The notes: generated by a model not told the origin, from the sequence alone. DNA of 5,679 nucleotides from JABFRJ01 sp031365465 (GCA_031365465.1 JANLYD010000158.1:1-5679), one strand, 5' to 3'. Positions 1 through 5,679 are shown, numbered from the stretch's first letter. Numbers and translations: made by a program.

Positions 1-1184
1 GTTCAACGCACGCAATCGACCGATCCGCTTGCCGCGTGATGGGGGCGATCACCGCTTGCCGAACAGCAGCCCTCGGCGGTCACGTCGAACGCTGCGACAC
101 TGCTGCGTGCGGCTTCACACGCATTTCCTACAACTCGTGCCGTTATAGGCACTGCACGAAGTGCCAGTCGAATGCCGCGCGCGACTGGCTCGCCGAACGC
201 TCAGCCGACCTGCTGCCGGTCGAGTATTTCCACGTGGTCTTCACTTTGCCCCCAACCATCGCGGCGATCGCCAAGCAGAACAAGGCTGTCGTCTACGGCT
301 TGCTGTTCGAGGCGGCGGCCGAGACGCTGAAGACCATCGCCGCCGATCCCAGACACCTCGGTGCCGAGACGGCCGCGACCATGGTCCTGCACACCTGGGG
401 CCAGACGCTCACATACCATCCGCACGTGCACGTGATCGTGCCGGGCGGCGGCTTGTCGCTCGCGCCGGATGCGGGTGGGCATCCGAAGGCGCAAACAAAA
501 AACGGCAACACCTGGATCGCCTGCCGTCCAGGCTTCTTCCTGCCCGTCAAGGTTTTGCAGCGGCTCTATCGCCGCCTGTTTCTGGCAAAGCTCGCCGTTG
601 CGCACGCCAGCGGCCGCCTGCAATTCTTCGACGACCTGGCATCGCTTGCCGATGCGCGCGCCTTCGCGCGTCATCTCGCGCCCATGCGCCGCGCCGACTG
701 GATCGTCTACGCCAAAAAACCGTTTGCCGGCCCCGTACAGGTTCTGCGCTATTTGGCGCGCTACACGCACCGGGTCGCCATCTCGAACCGCCGCCTCGTC
801 TTGGTTGACGACACGTACGTCGCATTCACCTGGAAGGATTATCGCGACGGCGGCAAACAAAAGCGCATGACACTCGGCGCCCACGAGTTCATCCGCCGCT
901 TCCTGCTGCACGTGCTGCCGGACGGCTTCCAGCGCATCCGCCATTACGGCTTCCTCGCCAACGGCCATCGCAAAGCCAAGCTCGCGCTGATCCGCAAGTT
1001 GCTCGACGCCGCTCCGCCGGTCGCGCAGCACGCGGCCGAGACGCCACCCGACGAACCGTCGGCCGCGACAACGGGCACCATGCCACCGTGCCCCTGTTGC
1101 GGCGGCCCCATGCGCATCATCGAGGTCCTGGCTGATCCACGGCGTCGCGCCCAAAGTCAGATCCTGAGGTTCGACAGCTCATGA
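1..1184 (+). CDS. IS91-family HUH/Y2 transposase, 5' partial
   Basis: Rolling-circle type transposase of the IS91 family. The frame is open from position 3 and family-like sequence (RVMGAITACRTAALGGH) runs straight through the GTG at 36, so the true start lies left of the window and the GTG is not the start. Numbering from the codon at 36: an N-terminal cysteine-rich zinc-binding region with C8, C20, C25, C35, C40 and C43; the HUH metal site HPHVH at 128-132 (H130, H132); the conserved WIACRPGFFLPV block at 160-171; the catalytic two-tyrosine motif YLARY with Y239 and Y243; and a C-terminal CPCCGG zinc ribbon at 352-357. The gene ends at TGA 1182-1184. All expected motifs are present with no stop or frameshift, so the visible part looks intact. 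The family nicks and transfers single-stranded DNA and leaves no target duplication. Family assignment is firm; activity depends on the unseen N-terminus. Confidence 0.93.
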   Translation, partial: STHAIDRSACRVMGAITACRTAALGGHVERCDTAACGFTRISYNSCRYRHCTKCQSNAARDWLAERSADLLPVEYFHVVFTLPPTIAAIAKQNKAVVYGLLFEAAAETLKTIAADPRHLGAETAATMVLHTWGQTLTYHPHVHVIVPGGGLSLAPDAGGHPKAQTKNGNTWIACRPGFFLPVKVLQRLYRRLFLAKLAVAHASGRLQFFDDLASLADARAFARHLAPMRRADWIVYAKKPFAGPVQVLRYLARYTHRVAISNRRLVLVDDTYVAFTWKDYRDGGKQKRMTLGAHEFIRRFLLHVLPDGFQRIRHYGFLANGHRKAKLALIRKLLDAAPPVAQHAAETPPDEPSAATTGTMPPCPCCGGPMRIIEVLADPRRRAQSQILRFDSS

Positions 1185-1430
1185 AGACACCAACGAGACC
1201 GTCTGGCTTGTGCGTCGCCTCCGCGCGGCAACGGCGTCGCTCGCACTGTTGCCAGCCGCGCCATGACAGACCTGCTGGCAGGGCGGCAATCCTGTCCGCT
1301 GCGGCCACCAAACGGCGCCGCGCCAGTAAGGCCGTGGGCATCGGGACGCACATCGCCCAAGCACCGGTACCCAGGCCGGCGCATCAAACGCCATAACCCA
1401 AAGACCTGTGCCCCGCGGTTCAATTCAATC
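1185..1430. other. Non-coding stretch, probable 3' tail of the IS91 element
   Basis: About 245 bases between the IS91 transposase stop and the inverted repeat at 1431 hold no convincing gene. A short frame starts at the ATG overlapping the transposase stop (1181-1396, 71 codons), but its product is arginine- and alanine-rich, has no recognisable domain and looks like a chance frame in GC-rich DNA. IS91-family elements carry their replication origin end (oriIS) downstream of the transposase, so this is the expected place for it. A GTTC at 1418-1421 matches the tetranucleotide type these elements insert beside, which would put the element end near 1417. That boundary is only a guess. Confidence 0.4.
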
Positions 1431-1495
1431 AGGTTTCTGCGACGCCACCGACGATGCGCGCGCGACAAACTCCGTCGGCGGCGTCGCAGAAACCT
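1431..1495. repeat. 65-bp inverted-repeat element, MITE-like or strong hairpin
   Basis: The left arm at 1431-1453 begins aggtttctgcgacgcc. The right arm at 1473-1495 is its reverse complement and ends ggcgtcgcagaaacct. The outer 16 bp of each arm match perfectly, and 22 of 23 bp match overall (A at 1447 against the expected G). The loop is 19 bases, 1454-1472. The arms face outward like IS termini with nearly everything between them removed. As RNA it would fold into a very stable stem-loop. No run of T follows, so it does not look like a simple terminator. It lies exactly at the left border of the Tn5-like transposase remnant. I do not recognise the terminus sequence. There is no convincing flanking duplication; only TC is shared. 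Confidence 0.8.
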
Positions 1496-2051
1496 TCAGA
1501 TTCAGGCTCTTAGACCTCGTCGTGATCCATGCCGTGGAGCGCAACGCGCCCAAGGGACGCAAGCTGATCGAGTGGAAGCTGATCACGGACCTACCGGTGC
1601 GCTCGCGCAGCGAGGCCATCGAGAAGCTCGATTGGCGCGGCACTGGAAGATCGAAGTGTTCCACAAGATCCTGAAATCCGGCTGCAAGGCGGAAGAGTCG
1701 AAGCTGAGGACGGCCGATCGGCTCGCCAATCTGATCTCGGTGTTCTGTATTCTCAGCTGGCGCGTCTTCTGGCTGACGAAGTTGAACCGCACCGCGCCGG
1801 ATGCGCCGCCCCAGATGGCGTTGACCGACGGCGAGATCCGCGTGCTCGATCATCTCGTGCCAGACACGGCAAAGGTCCGGCGAACACGCAAAACGCTATC
1901 GCACTATCTGACCAAGCTCGCGCGCATCGGTGGCTATCTCGCCAGAGCCAGCGATCCACCACCCGGCAACATCGTCATGTGGCGGGGTCTGTCCCGCCTG
2001 ACCGACATCCAAATCGGTGTAGATATCGGGGCCGGAGATGTGGGTAATTAA
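1496..2051 (+). pseudogene. IS4-family (Tn5-like) transposase, C-terminal remnant with frameshift
   Basis: Remnant of a Tn5/IS50-like DDE transposase. Recognisable coding begins about 1498 (FRFRLLDLVVIHA) and continues with APKGRKLIEWKLITDLPV and EAIEKLDW up to 1635. The match then continues in another frame from 1635 to TAA 2049-2051, with HWKIEVFHKILKSGC, then RTADRLANLISVFCILSW, and a Tn5-type tail (LARIGGYL). The shift falls inside the YREK signature. Family members read W-Y-A between the DW and the WKIE segments, and here a few bases, probably four, are missing, removing the tyrosine; the expected arginine position appears to be histidine. The catalytic glutamate (GAA 1653-1655) remains. 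The first two thirds of the gene, including both catalytic aspartates, are absent, cut off at the inverted repeat ending at 1495. It cannot encode an active enzyme. Confidence 0.88.
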
Positions 2052-2076
2052 AAGCTGGCGATCATCACATCGTGCA

Positions 2077-2106
2077 TTTACCGCCTGGAAAGGATCCTGC
2101 GATAAA
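2077..2106 (+). promoter_or_regulatory. Possible promoter of the LysM lipoprotein gene
   Basis: TTTACC at 2077-2082 and GATAAA at 2101-2106, separated by 18 bases, lie 35 bases upstream of the GTG start at 2142. Both boxes are poor matches to the sigma-70 consensus, so this is only the best candidate in a short AT-richer leader. A small palindrome, CACTTTAAGTG, at 2109-2119 sits just downstream and could be an operator, but it is too short to be convincing. Confidence 0.22.
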
Positions 2107-2141
2107 AACACTTTAAGTGAAAATGGCAGGGTGATGCAAAC

Positions 2142-2519
2142 GTGATCAATCAATACGTCGCAAGAATTGGGCGGCAATCGCAGGCAAGTCTGCTAGCGCT
2201 TTGCGTTGGCATGCTGTTGTCGGCGTGTGGCACGTCCCAACCGGGCCCGGTTGGGCTTGTGGCTGGCGCTTCTGCCATTAAGCCAATTGCGCAATACGAG
2301 ACGGACGATTTTGTCCCAATGCCAAAATTGTTGGGGAGCGCAAGAACCGTTCCGCAAGGAGCTTCCGGTGGCAATCTAGTCATCCAGGTACTTGAAGGAG
2401 ATACAATCTACAGTATCTCGGGCCGCTATCAAGTCGCCGCTTACAGCATTGTTCGCGCTAACGCCATGCCGTCGTATGATGTCTACGCCGGACAGACGTT
2501 ATTTATTCCATTGGATTGA
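2142..2519 (+). CDS. Small LysM-domain lipoprotein
   Basis: Predicted lipoprotein of 125 residues that should bind peptidoglycan. The N-terminus has a lipoprotein signal: basic R8 and R11, a hydrophobic stretch at about 16-26, and lipobox L26-S27-A28-C29, so C29 would be lipidated. Residue 30 is glycine, which by the E. coli rule favours the outer membrane. A proline/glycine-rich linker of about 45 residues follows. Residues 80-124 form one LysM domain, with the EGDTIYSI motif at 85-92, N107 before the second half, and GQTLFIP at 117-124. The protein stops at the end of the LysM fold, so there is no M23 peptidase domain as in NlpD-type proteins; it is either a stand-alone binder or a shortened relative. 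The GTG start at 2142 is chosen because it places a full signal peptide in frame and AGGG at 2128-2131 lies about 10 bases upstream. GC is about 54%, lower than the flanking IS genes. No partner gene is visible. Confidence 0.82.
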   Translation: MINQYVARIGRQSQASLLALCVGMLLSACGTSQPGPVGLVAGASAIKPIAQYETDDFVPMPKLLGSARTVPQGASGGNLVIQVLEGDTIYSISGRYQVAAYSIVRANAMPSYDVYAGQTLFIPLD

Positions 2520-2549
2520 TTGATATGAACATGTGAAGACGCATATAAT
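2520..2549 (+). promoter_or_regulatory. Near-consensus sigma-70 promoter pointing right
   Basis: TTGATA at 2520-2525 and a perfect TATAAT at 2544-2549 are separated by 18 bases. This is the best promoter-like match I noticed in the window. It lies immediately after the LysM gene stop (2517-2519) and faces the IS4 element, whose transposase is on the opposite strand. No gene in the proper direction follows before the IS boundary at 2579, so any original target is displaced or lost. Transcription from here would run antisense to the transposase. Confidence 0.5.
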
Positions 2550-2554
2550 ATGCG
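2540..2554. repeat. 15-bp perfect palindrome over the -10 box
   Basis: The sequence cgcatataatatgcg is a perfect palindrome around A2547, with arms of 7 bp. It covers the TATAAT of the rightward promoter, so the reverse strand reads nearly the same TATA-rich core. With a one-base centre it cannot form a normal RNA hairpin. It could be a dimeric repressor site placed over the -10 box, or simply an AT-rich coincidence. Confidence 0.45.
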
Positions 2555-2578
2555 CTCTGATTGATGTGCCGAGTCACA

Positions 2579-2593
2579 AGTGTCCGGCTAACT
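2579..2593. repeat. IS4 element terminal inverted repeat, left
   Basis: agtgtccggctaact pairs with 3872-3886 with one mismatch (C at 2588 against T). Its inner part overlaps the transposase stop codon at 2588-2590. Confidence 0.8.
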
Positions 2594-3757
2594 ATCGAAC
2601 AAATTCAACTGGTTGCATGGAGCGAGGCCTTCGTTTTCGGGTTGAACCTGTGAAAGAGCCTGTAGAATGGGGATTTTCTCGAACAGGGTGAGCGAGAGTA
2701 TCTGTAGCAAAGTGTAGAGCGAGGCGTCGAGGTGCAGCCGCTTCTTGACGATGGCGACCAGCACATAGACCGAGACGGCGATCCAGATTTGCGTCTTCAC
2801 GGCGTTCTCGGACGTGCCCAAGAATTTCTTGATACGCAGATGCTGCTTGATCCACTTGAAGAACAGCTCGACCTGCCAGCGGCTCTTGTAGAGGGCGCAG
2901 ATGGTCGCTGCCGGCAGCGTGCGCTGGTTGGTCAGGAACACCAGCGTCTTGCCCGTCTCGGGATCCTTGAAGTGGATGCGCCTGAGATGTTCGGGCTAGT
3001 GCTGGCTGGTCTGAACGCCTGACAGTGCGATGGTCTGGTCGCAGATGATGCCGACCGTACGGTCGGAAGGCGCCGAATAGAGGCGCCGCGCATCCATATT
3101 CGATTTGGCGCGTGTGACGAAGAAGGCGCCGGCTTGGTGCAGCACATTCAGCCGTGCGAAGTCGACGTAGCCGCGATCCATGACGCAAATCGCGCCGGGC
3201 TCGGGCAACAACAGATCGAGGGCATGAACGTCATGCAGCTTGCCGTCTGAGATATGGATAAAGCTCGGGATATTGCCACGCAAGTCCAGCAAGGTGTGCA
3301 TCTTCACCGCCGCTTTGGTGGTGCGGAAGTGTGCCCAGGGAAACACCGACAGGCACAGGTCGATGGTCGTGGAGTCCAGCGCGTAGACGGTGTTGTCGAG
3401 GTCGAGGCCCAAGTCTTCCTCGGCATACAGCCGTCGCGCCTGGGCGATCAGCCGTTGGGCTAACTCGGCGTAGATGCGCCAATCCCTGACCTCATTGGCG
3501 TCGGCCAGGGTCGAGTGCCGGACCGGCTCGCGAAAGCCCATGCGGTAGAGCTTGGCGGTCTGCGCCGACAGGCAGGTCTCGATGTCGCGCAGGCTCTCTC
3601 GGTAGGTCAGCTGGGCGAAGGCCATGGCCCGGTACTGCTCCGCGCAATTGAGCGAGCGAACCCGGTGATCGCCATCGTAGCGCACGACAAGCCGTGCGAA
3701 CGTGCTCCACGGCAGGAAATCCATCAGCTGCGCAAACAGCGTCCTGCCCTTGTCCAT
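2588..3757 (-). pseudogene. IS4-family transposase interrupted by an in-frame amber codon
   Basis: DDE transposase of an IS4-group element, 389 codons from ATG 3755-3757. An internal TAG (2996-2998, codon 254) lies inside an otherwise continuous frame. The start MDKGRTLFAQLMDFLPW is chosen over the upstream GTG at 3815-3817 because a strong AGGAGG lies 5 bases before it and family members begin this way. The N-terminal part resembles DUF4372; the DDE domain follows. Catalytic residues are visible: D128 in YALDST, D194 in VMDRGY, and the YREK signature with Y290, R293, E297 and K304. The amber replaces what in relatives I recall as tyrosine before PEHLRRI. No bases are lost, so a single substitution explains it. 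The stop removes the catalytic glutamate, so the 253-residue product should be inactive unless the amber is suppressed. Confidence 0.92.
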
Positions 3758-3762
3758 GGCCG

Positions 3763-3768
3763 CCTCCT
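3763..3768 (-). promoter_or_regulatory. Shine-Dalgarno of the IS4 transposase
   Basis: The minus strand reads AGGAGG, a full anti-16S match, 5 bases before the ATG at 3755-3757. It decides the start in favour of this ATG rather than the GTG 60 bases further upstream. Confidence 0.8.
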
Positions 3769-3871
3769 GGGGAATATCCAGGAGACAGTGCGCGCGGCAA
3801 GTCGAAATCGACACCACGCTTCAACGCGAAAAAACCCCTATGAACCGCAGACTTCTGGGCGGAAGCGCTTC

Positions 3872-3886
3872 AGTTAACCGGACACT
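3872..3886. repeat. IS4 element terminal inverted repeat, right
   Basis: agttaaccggacact is the reverse complement of the left end with one mismatch. It ends two to three bases before the left terminus of the IS1380 element. Confidence 0.8.
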
Positions 3887-3888
3887 AG

Positions 3889-3903
3889 CCCGGATCATGC
3901 ATC
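3889..3903. repeat. IS1380 terminal inverted repeat, left
   Basis: cccggatcatgcatc matches the complement of 5528-5542 exactly, and the match extends to 18 bp if TAG at 3886-3888 is included. It contains the self-complementary ATGCAT. Confidence 0.88.
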
Positions 3904-4008
3904 AGGCGTGAGAAAACCGTTGGCGGCGGTGGCATAGTTCGTTGAAAGCGCGTAGCAATTCGTTGTCGAGACAAAGTGCCTGCGTCGCAACGGAACGCCA
4001 CAGCCGCC

Positions 4009-5382
4009 ATGACCGACTTTACGCCAACGTCCTTCGATCTGCCAGCCGTGCGCCGCAAGAAACTCACAGTCGATTTCGATGGCGGCAATCAATCCTCGGA
4101 TGCGGGGCTACTCGTCTTGCGGGCGGCGGAAGATAAGGTTGGCGTCTGCGCGCGGATGGCTGCAGCCCTGCCGGACCGGCGTGATGCGACGCGCATCCGG
4201 CATCGCTTGACCGAGATCATCTCGGCGCGTGTGTTTGGCATCTGCTGCGGCTACGAGGACGGCATCGACCATGACGCGCTGCGTCATGATCCGGCGCTGA
4301 AGATGGCCGTCGGCCGTTGTCCACAGACGGGCGCTCCGTTGGCGTCGCAATCGACCATCAGCCGCTTCGAGAACGCGCCGCGCAAGACCGACGCGGCCAA
4401 ACTAGCGGGTGCCCTTGTCGATCAGTTCACAGCGCACGTAACGCCTGCGCACCGTGACATCTTCGACATCGACGATACGTTCAATGCGGCCTACGGCGGG
4501 CAACAGTTGACGTTCTGGAATGCGCATCACGACGAGCGCGGCTTTGCGCCGATGCACGTCTATCATGCGGGCAGCGGGTTGCCGCTCGCGACCATCCTGC
4601 GGCCTGCGAAGACACCGGGCGGCCGCGAAGTGCGCACCGTGATCAAGCATCTCACAAAGCGCATTCTGAAGACCTGGAAGAAGGCGAACATCGTCTGGCG
4701 CGGCGACAGCCACTATGGCCGCGTCGAGGCACTCGATTGGTGCGATGACAACGGCATCGGTTACATCTTCGGCCTCGCGGGCAACAGCGCGCTCCACAAG
4801 GAAGTGGCTGAAATATCGGATCATCTGCGCTTCTGGCATGCGTGGTCGGCGGAGCCGAAGCTGCGCTGCTACACGTCGTTCGAGCATCGCGTCGGCAGCT
4901 GGTCTGGCTCACGCCGCATCATCGCGCGCATCGAAGCCTCAATGCATCCCGATCCCACACCCGCAGACCCGCAAGCCGTGCGCCAGGAGATCGACGTGCG
5001 TTACGTCGTGACGTCGCTCGATGGCGATGCGGAGCGGATCTACGAAGGCGTCTACTGCCAGCGGGGGCAGGCCGAAAACCTGATTAAGCTGCACAAGGCG
5101 CAGCTCGCGTCGGACCGCACGTCATGCCATTCGGCGACCGCCAATCAAGTGCGCCTGATGCTGCACACCGCCGCGTTCTGGCTCATGCACACCGTGCGCG
5201 CCGCGATCCCCGAGGGACACGCGTTGGCGAAGGCCGAGTTCAACACGCTGCGCCTTCGCCTGTTGAAGATCGCGGCCCGTGTCGTCGAATACGGCAGTCG
5301 CATCCGCGTGCATCTGCCGTCAAGTTGTGCGGAGAAAACCTTATTCCGCGCCATCGCGCTCGGCCTGTCGCCGTCCGGGTAG
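4009..5382 (+). CDS. IS1380-family transposase
   Basis: DDE transposase of 457 residues, full length for the family, with no stop or frameshift. ATG 4009 (MTDFTPTSFDLPAVRRKK) is preferred to GTG 3976 because the added residues look non-conserved; no strong ribosome site supports either. The N-terminal part carries the family's F-D-G-G-N-Q-S-S-D-A-G-L region, then a DNA-binding/associated segment containing HDPALKMAVGR and the LASQSTISRFENAP stretch. Catalytic candidates, numbered from 4009: D155 or D156 in DIDDTF, D233 in WRGDSHYGR, and E356 in YCQRGQAENLIKLHK. These match the IS1380 D, D and E blocks in order and spacing. The gene lies between matching terminal repeats, so the element appears autonomous and is the most likely active transposon in the window. 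The enzyme should cut and join its own ends. Confidence 0.95.
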   Translation: MTDFTPTSFDLPAVRRKKLTVDFDGGNQSSDAGLLVLRAAEDKVGVCARMAAALPDRRDATRIRHRLTEIISARVFGICCGYEDGIDHDALRHDPALKMAVGRCPQTGAPLASQSTISRFENAPRKTDAAKLAGALVDQFTAHVTPAHRDIFDIDDTFNAAYGGQQLTFWNAHHDERGFAPMHVYHAGSGLPLATILRPAKTPGGREVRTVIKHLTKRILKTWKKANIVWRGDSHYGRVEALDWCDDNGIGYIFGLAGNSALHKEVAEISDHLRFWHAWSAEPKLRCYTSFEHRVGSWSGSRRIIARIEASMHPDPTPADPQAVRQEIDVRYVVTSLDGDAERIYEGVYCQRGQAENLIKLHKAQLASDRTSCHSATANQVRLMLHTAAFWLMHTVRAAIPEGHALAKAEFNTLRLRLLKIAARVVEYGSRIRVHLPSSCAEKTLFRAIALGLSPSG

Positions 5383-5542
5383 CGCACGGGGCCCGATTGC
5401 CCCCGGAACCGCCGCCGAGCGAGGCACACCAACCCCAAACGCGTTGCACAGCGAGTGAGCATGGCGGCAGTGACTAGGCCGGTCGGAGACGTGCGGCCGT
5501 CAGATCAAGCCGCGAGACATGGCGTCAGATGCATGATCCGGG
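5383..5542. other. IS1380 downstream non-coding tail
   Basis: From the transposase stop to the right terminal repeat there is no supported gene. A short GC stem, GGGGC 5388-5392 with GCCCC 5399-5403 around a 6-base loop, starts 5 bases after the stop. It has no T tract, so I do not call it a terminator. Confidence 0.5.
5528..5542. repeat. IS1380 terminal inverted repeat, right
   Basis: gatgcatgatccggg is the exact complement of 3889-3903. The flank immediately outside reads ctaacccc. Confidence 0.88.
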
Positions 5543-5679
5543 CTAACCCCATAAACCTTACAGCGTCCAATAAAGCACGATTTCCATAATCGGAATCTGC
5601 TTGACTAGCATAAGCGATGGAAACTCGCGACGTCACCCCGCGCCGGGGATATTCCGGTCGAAGCCGACGAACACTTCGA
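5543..5679. other. Unassigned right flank
   Basis: The first 65 or so bases are AT-rich and contain the small palindrome cgatttccataatcg at about 5579-5593. GC then rises sharply. A frame from ATG 5617 is open for 21 codons to the window edge (METRDVTPRRGYSGRSRR...), but it lacks a ribosome site and matches nothing I know. The phrase ttccggtcgaagccg near the edge resembles the short repeated units found near the ends of some IS21-like elements, which is a weak memory-based impression. No gene can be supported. Confidence 0.35.

Larger units (their letters stand above)
2579..3886 (-). mobile_element. Complete IS4-family insertion sequence, about 1308 bp
   Basis: Bounded by inverted terminal repeats: agtgtccggctaact at 2579-2593, and agttaaccggacact at 3872-3886, whose complement is agtgtccggttaact. 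Fourteen of 15 positions match. The single transposase gene lies on the minus strand and fills nearly the whole element; its stop codon falls within the left repeat. Length and layout fit a simple IS4-group element. I could not find a target duplication: the left flank reads ccgagtcaca, and the right flank is the edge of the IS1380 element. Sequence beyond that second element (accccataaacc) also does not match the left flank. Confidence 0.85.
3889..5542 (+). mobile_element. Complete IS1380-family insertion sequence, about 1654 bp
   Basis: Delimited by perfect inverted repeats: cccggatcatgcatc at 3889-3903 and its reverse complement at 5528-5542. Identity extends outward by three more bases on each side (TAG at 3886-3888, CTA at 5543-5545), so the exact border could lie up to 3 bp further out. 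The length of about 1.65 kb is typical of IS1380. A single plus-strand transposase occupies 4009-5382, with about 120 bases of leader and 160 bases of tail. The flanks read CTAG on the left and CTAA on the right, a possible imperfect 4-bp target duplication. The element lies directly against the right end of the IS4 element, so it inserted at or beside that terminus. Confidence 0.88.

Noticed and set aside
201..1154. Long minus-strand frame opposite the IS91 transposase
   Set aside because: It is an antisense shadow of a clearly conserved gene in GC-rich DNA, with no domain of its own.
1181..1396. A 71-codon frame whose ATG overlaps the IS91 transposase stop
   Set aside because: The ATGA overlap looks like translational coupling, but the product is compositionally biased, has no domain, and lies where non-coding IS91 end sequence is expected.
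1263..1634. Upstream part of a long plus-strand frame leading into the Tn5-like segment
   Set aside because: Only the part from about 1635 matches the transposase. The upstream 120 or so codons are arginine-rich out-of-frame sequence crossing the inverted repeat, so it is not a real N-terminus.
2109..2119. CACTTTAAGTG palindrome upstream of the LysM gene as an operator
   Set aside because: Five-bp arms are too short to separate from chance without related loci for comparison.
4402..4887. Minus-strand frame of about 160 codons within the IS1380 transposase
   Set aside because: It is antisense to conserved catalytic blocks and has no recognisable motif.
5388..5403. GGGGC/GCCCC stem just after the IS1380 transposase stop as a terminator
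   Set aside because: The stem is only 5 bp and no T tract follows; similar short stems are frequent at this GC content.
1..5679. CRISPR array, tRNA, rRNA, toxin-antitoxin pair, retron or other defence system
   Set aside because: I saw no spaced direct repeats, no cloverleaf, no reverse transcriptase and no small gene pairs. All large frames are accounted for by transposases and the LysM gene.

Overview
This window reads as a pile-up of insertion sequences with one small non-transposon gene caught among them. GC content is high in the IS parts (about 65% in a sampled line) and clearly lower (about 54% by hand count over 2161-2520) in the small gene. The mix of IS91, IS4 and IS1380 types, the GC content and the codon choice suggest a proteobacterium of the rhizobial or Burkholderia kind, probably a plasmid or genomic-island segment. 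No housekeeping gene is present to fix the taxon, so this is inference.

Layout, left to right. (1) 1-1184, plus strand: most of an IS91-family HUH/Y2 transposase whose 5' end lies outside the window. About 245 bases of non-coding sequence follow, probably the 3' end of that element. (2) 1431-1495: a compact inverted repeat (23-bp arms, 19-base loop) exactly at the edge of the next block. (3) 1496-2051, plus strand: the C-terminal third of an IS4/Tn5-like transposase, with a frameshift at its catalytic YREK motif; a dead remnant. (4) 2142-2519, plus strand: a 125-residue lipoprotein with a C-terminal LysM domain, the only apparently intact non-transposase gene, followed by a near-consensus sigma-70 promoter pointing right. 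(5) 2579-3886: a complete IS4-family element with matching terminal repeats and a minus-strand transposase gene broken by a single in-frame amber codon. (6) 3889-5542: a complete IS1380-family element with perfect 15-18 bp terminal repeats and an intact transposase. It sits directly against the right end of the IS4 element. (7) 5543-5679: a short unassigned tail.

The genes do not form a working pathway. The IS1380 transposase looks functional, the IS91 enzyme may be intact upstream of the window, and both IS4-type genes are broken. The order of events that can be read is: accumulation of the IS91 and Tn5-like debris, insertion of the IS4 element next to the lipoprotein gene, then insertion of IS1380 at the IS4 terminus. 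I found no convincing new multi-gene system. The items most worth checking are the inverted-repeat element at 1431-1495, the orphan LysM lipoprotein with its outward promoter, and the amber-interrupted transposase.
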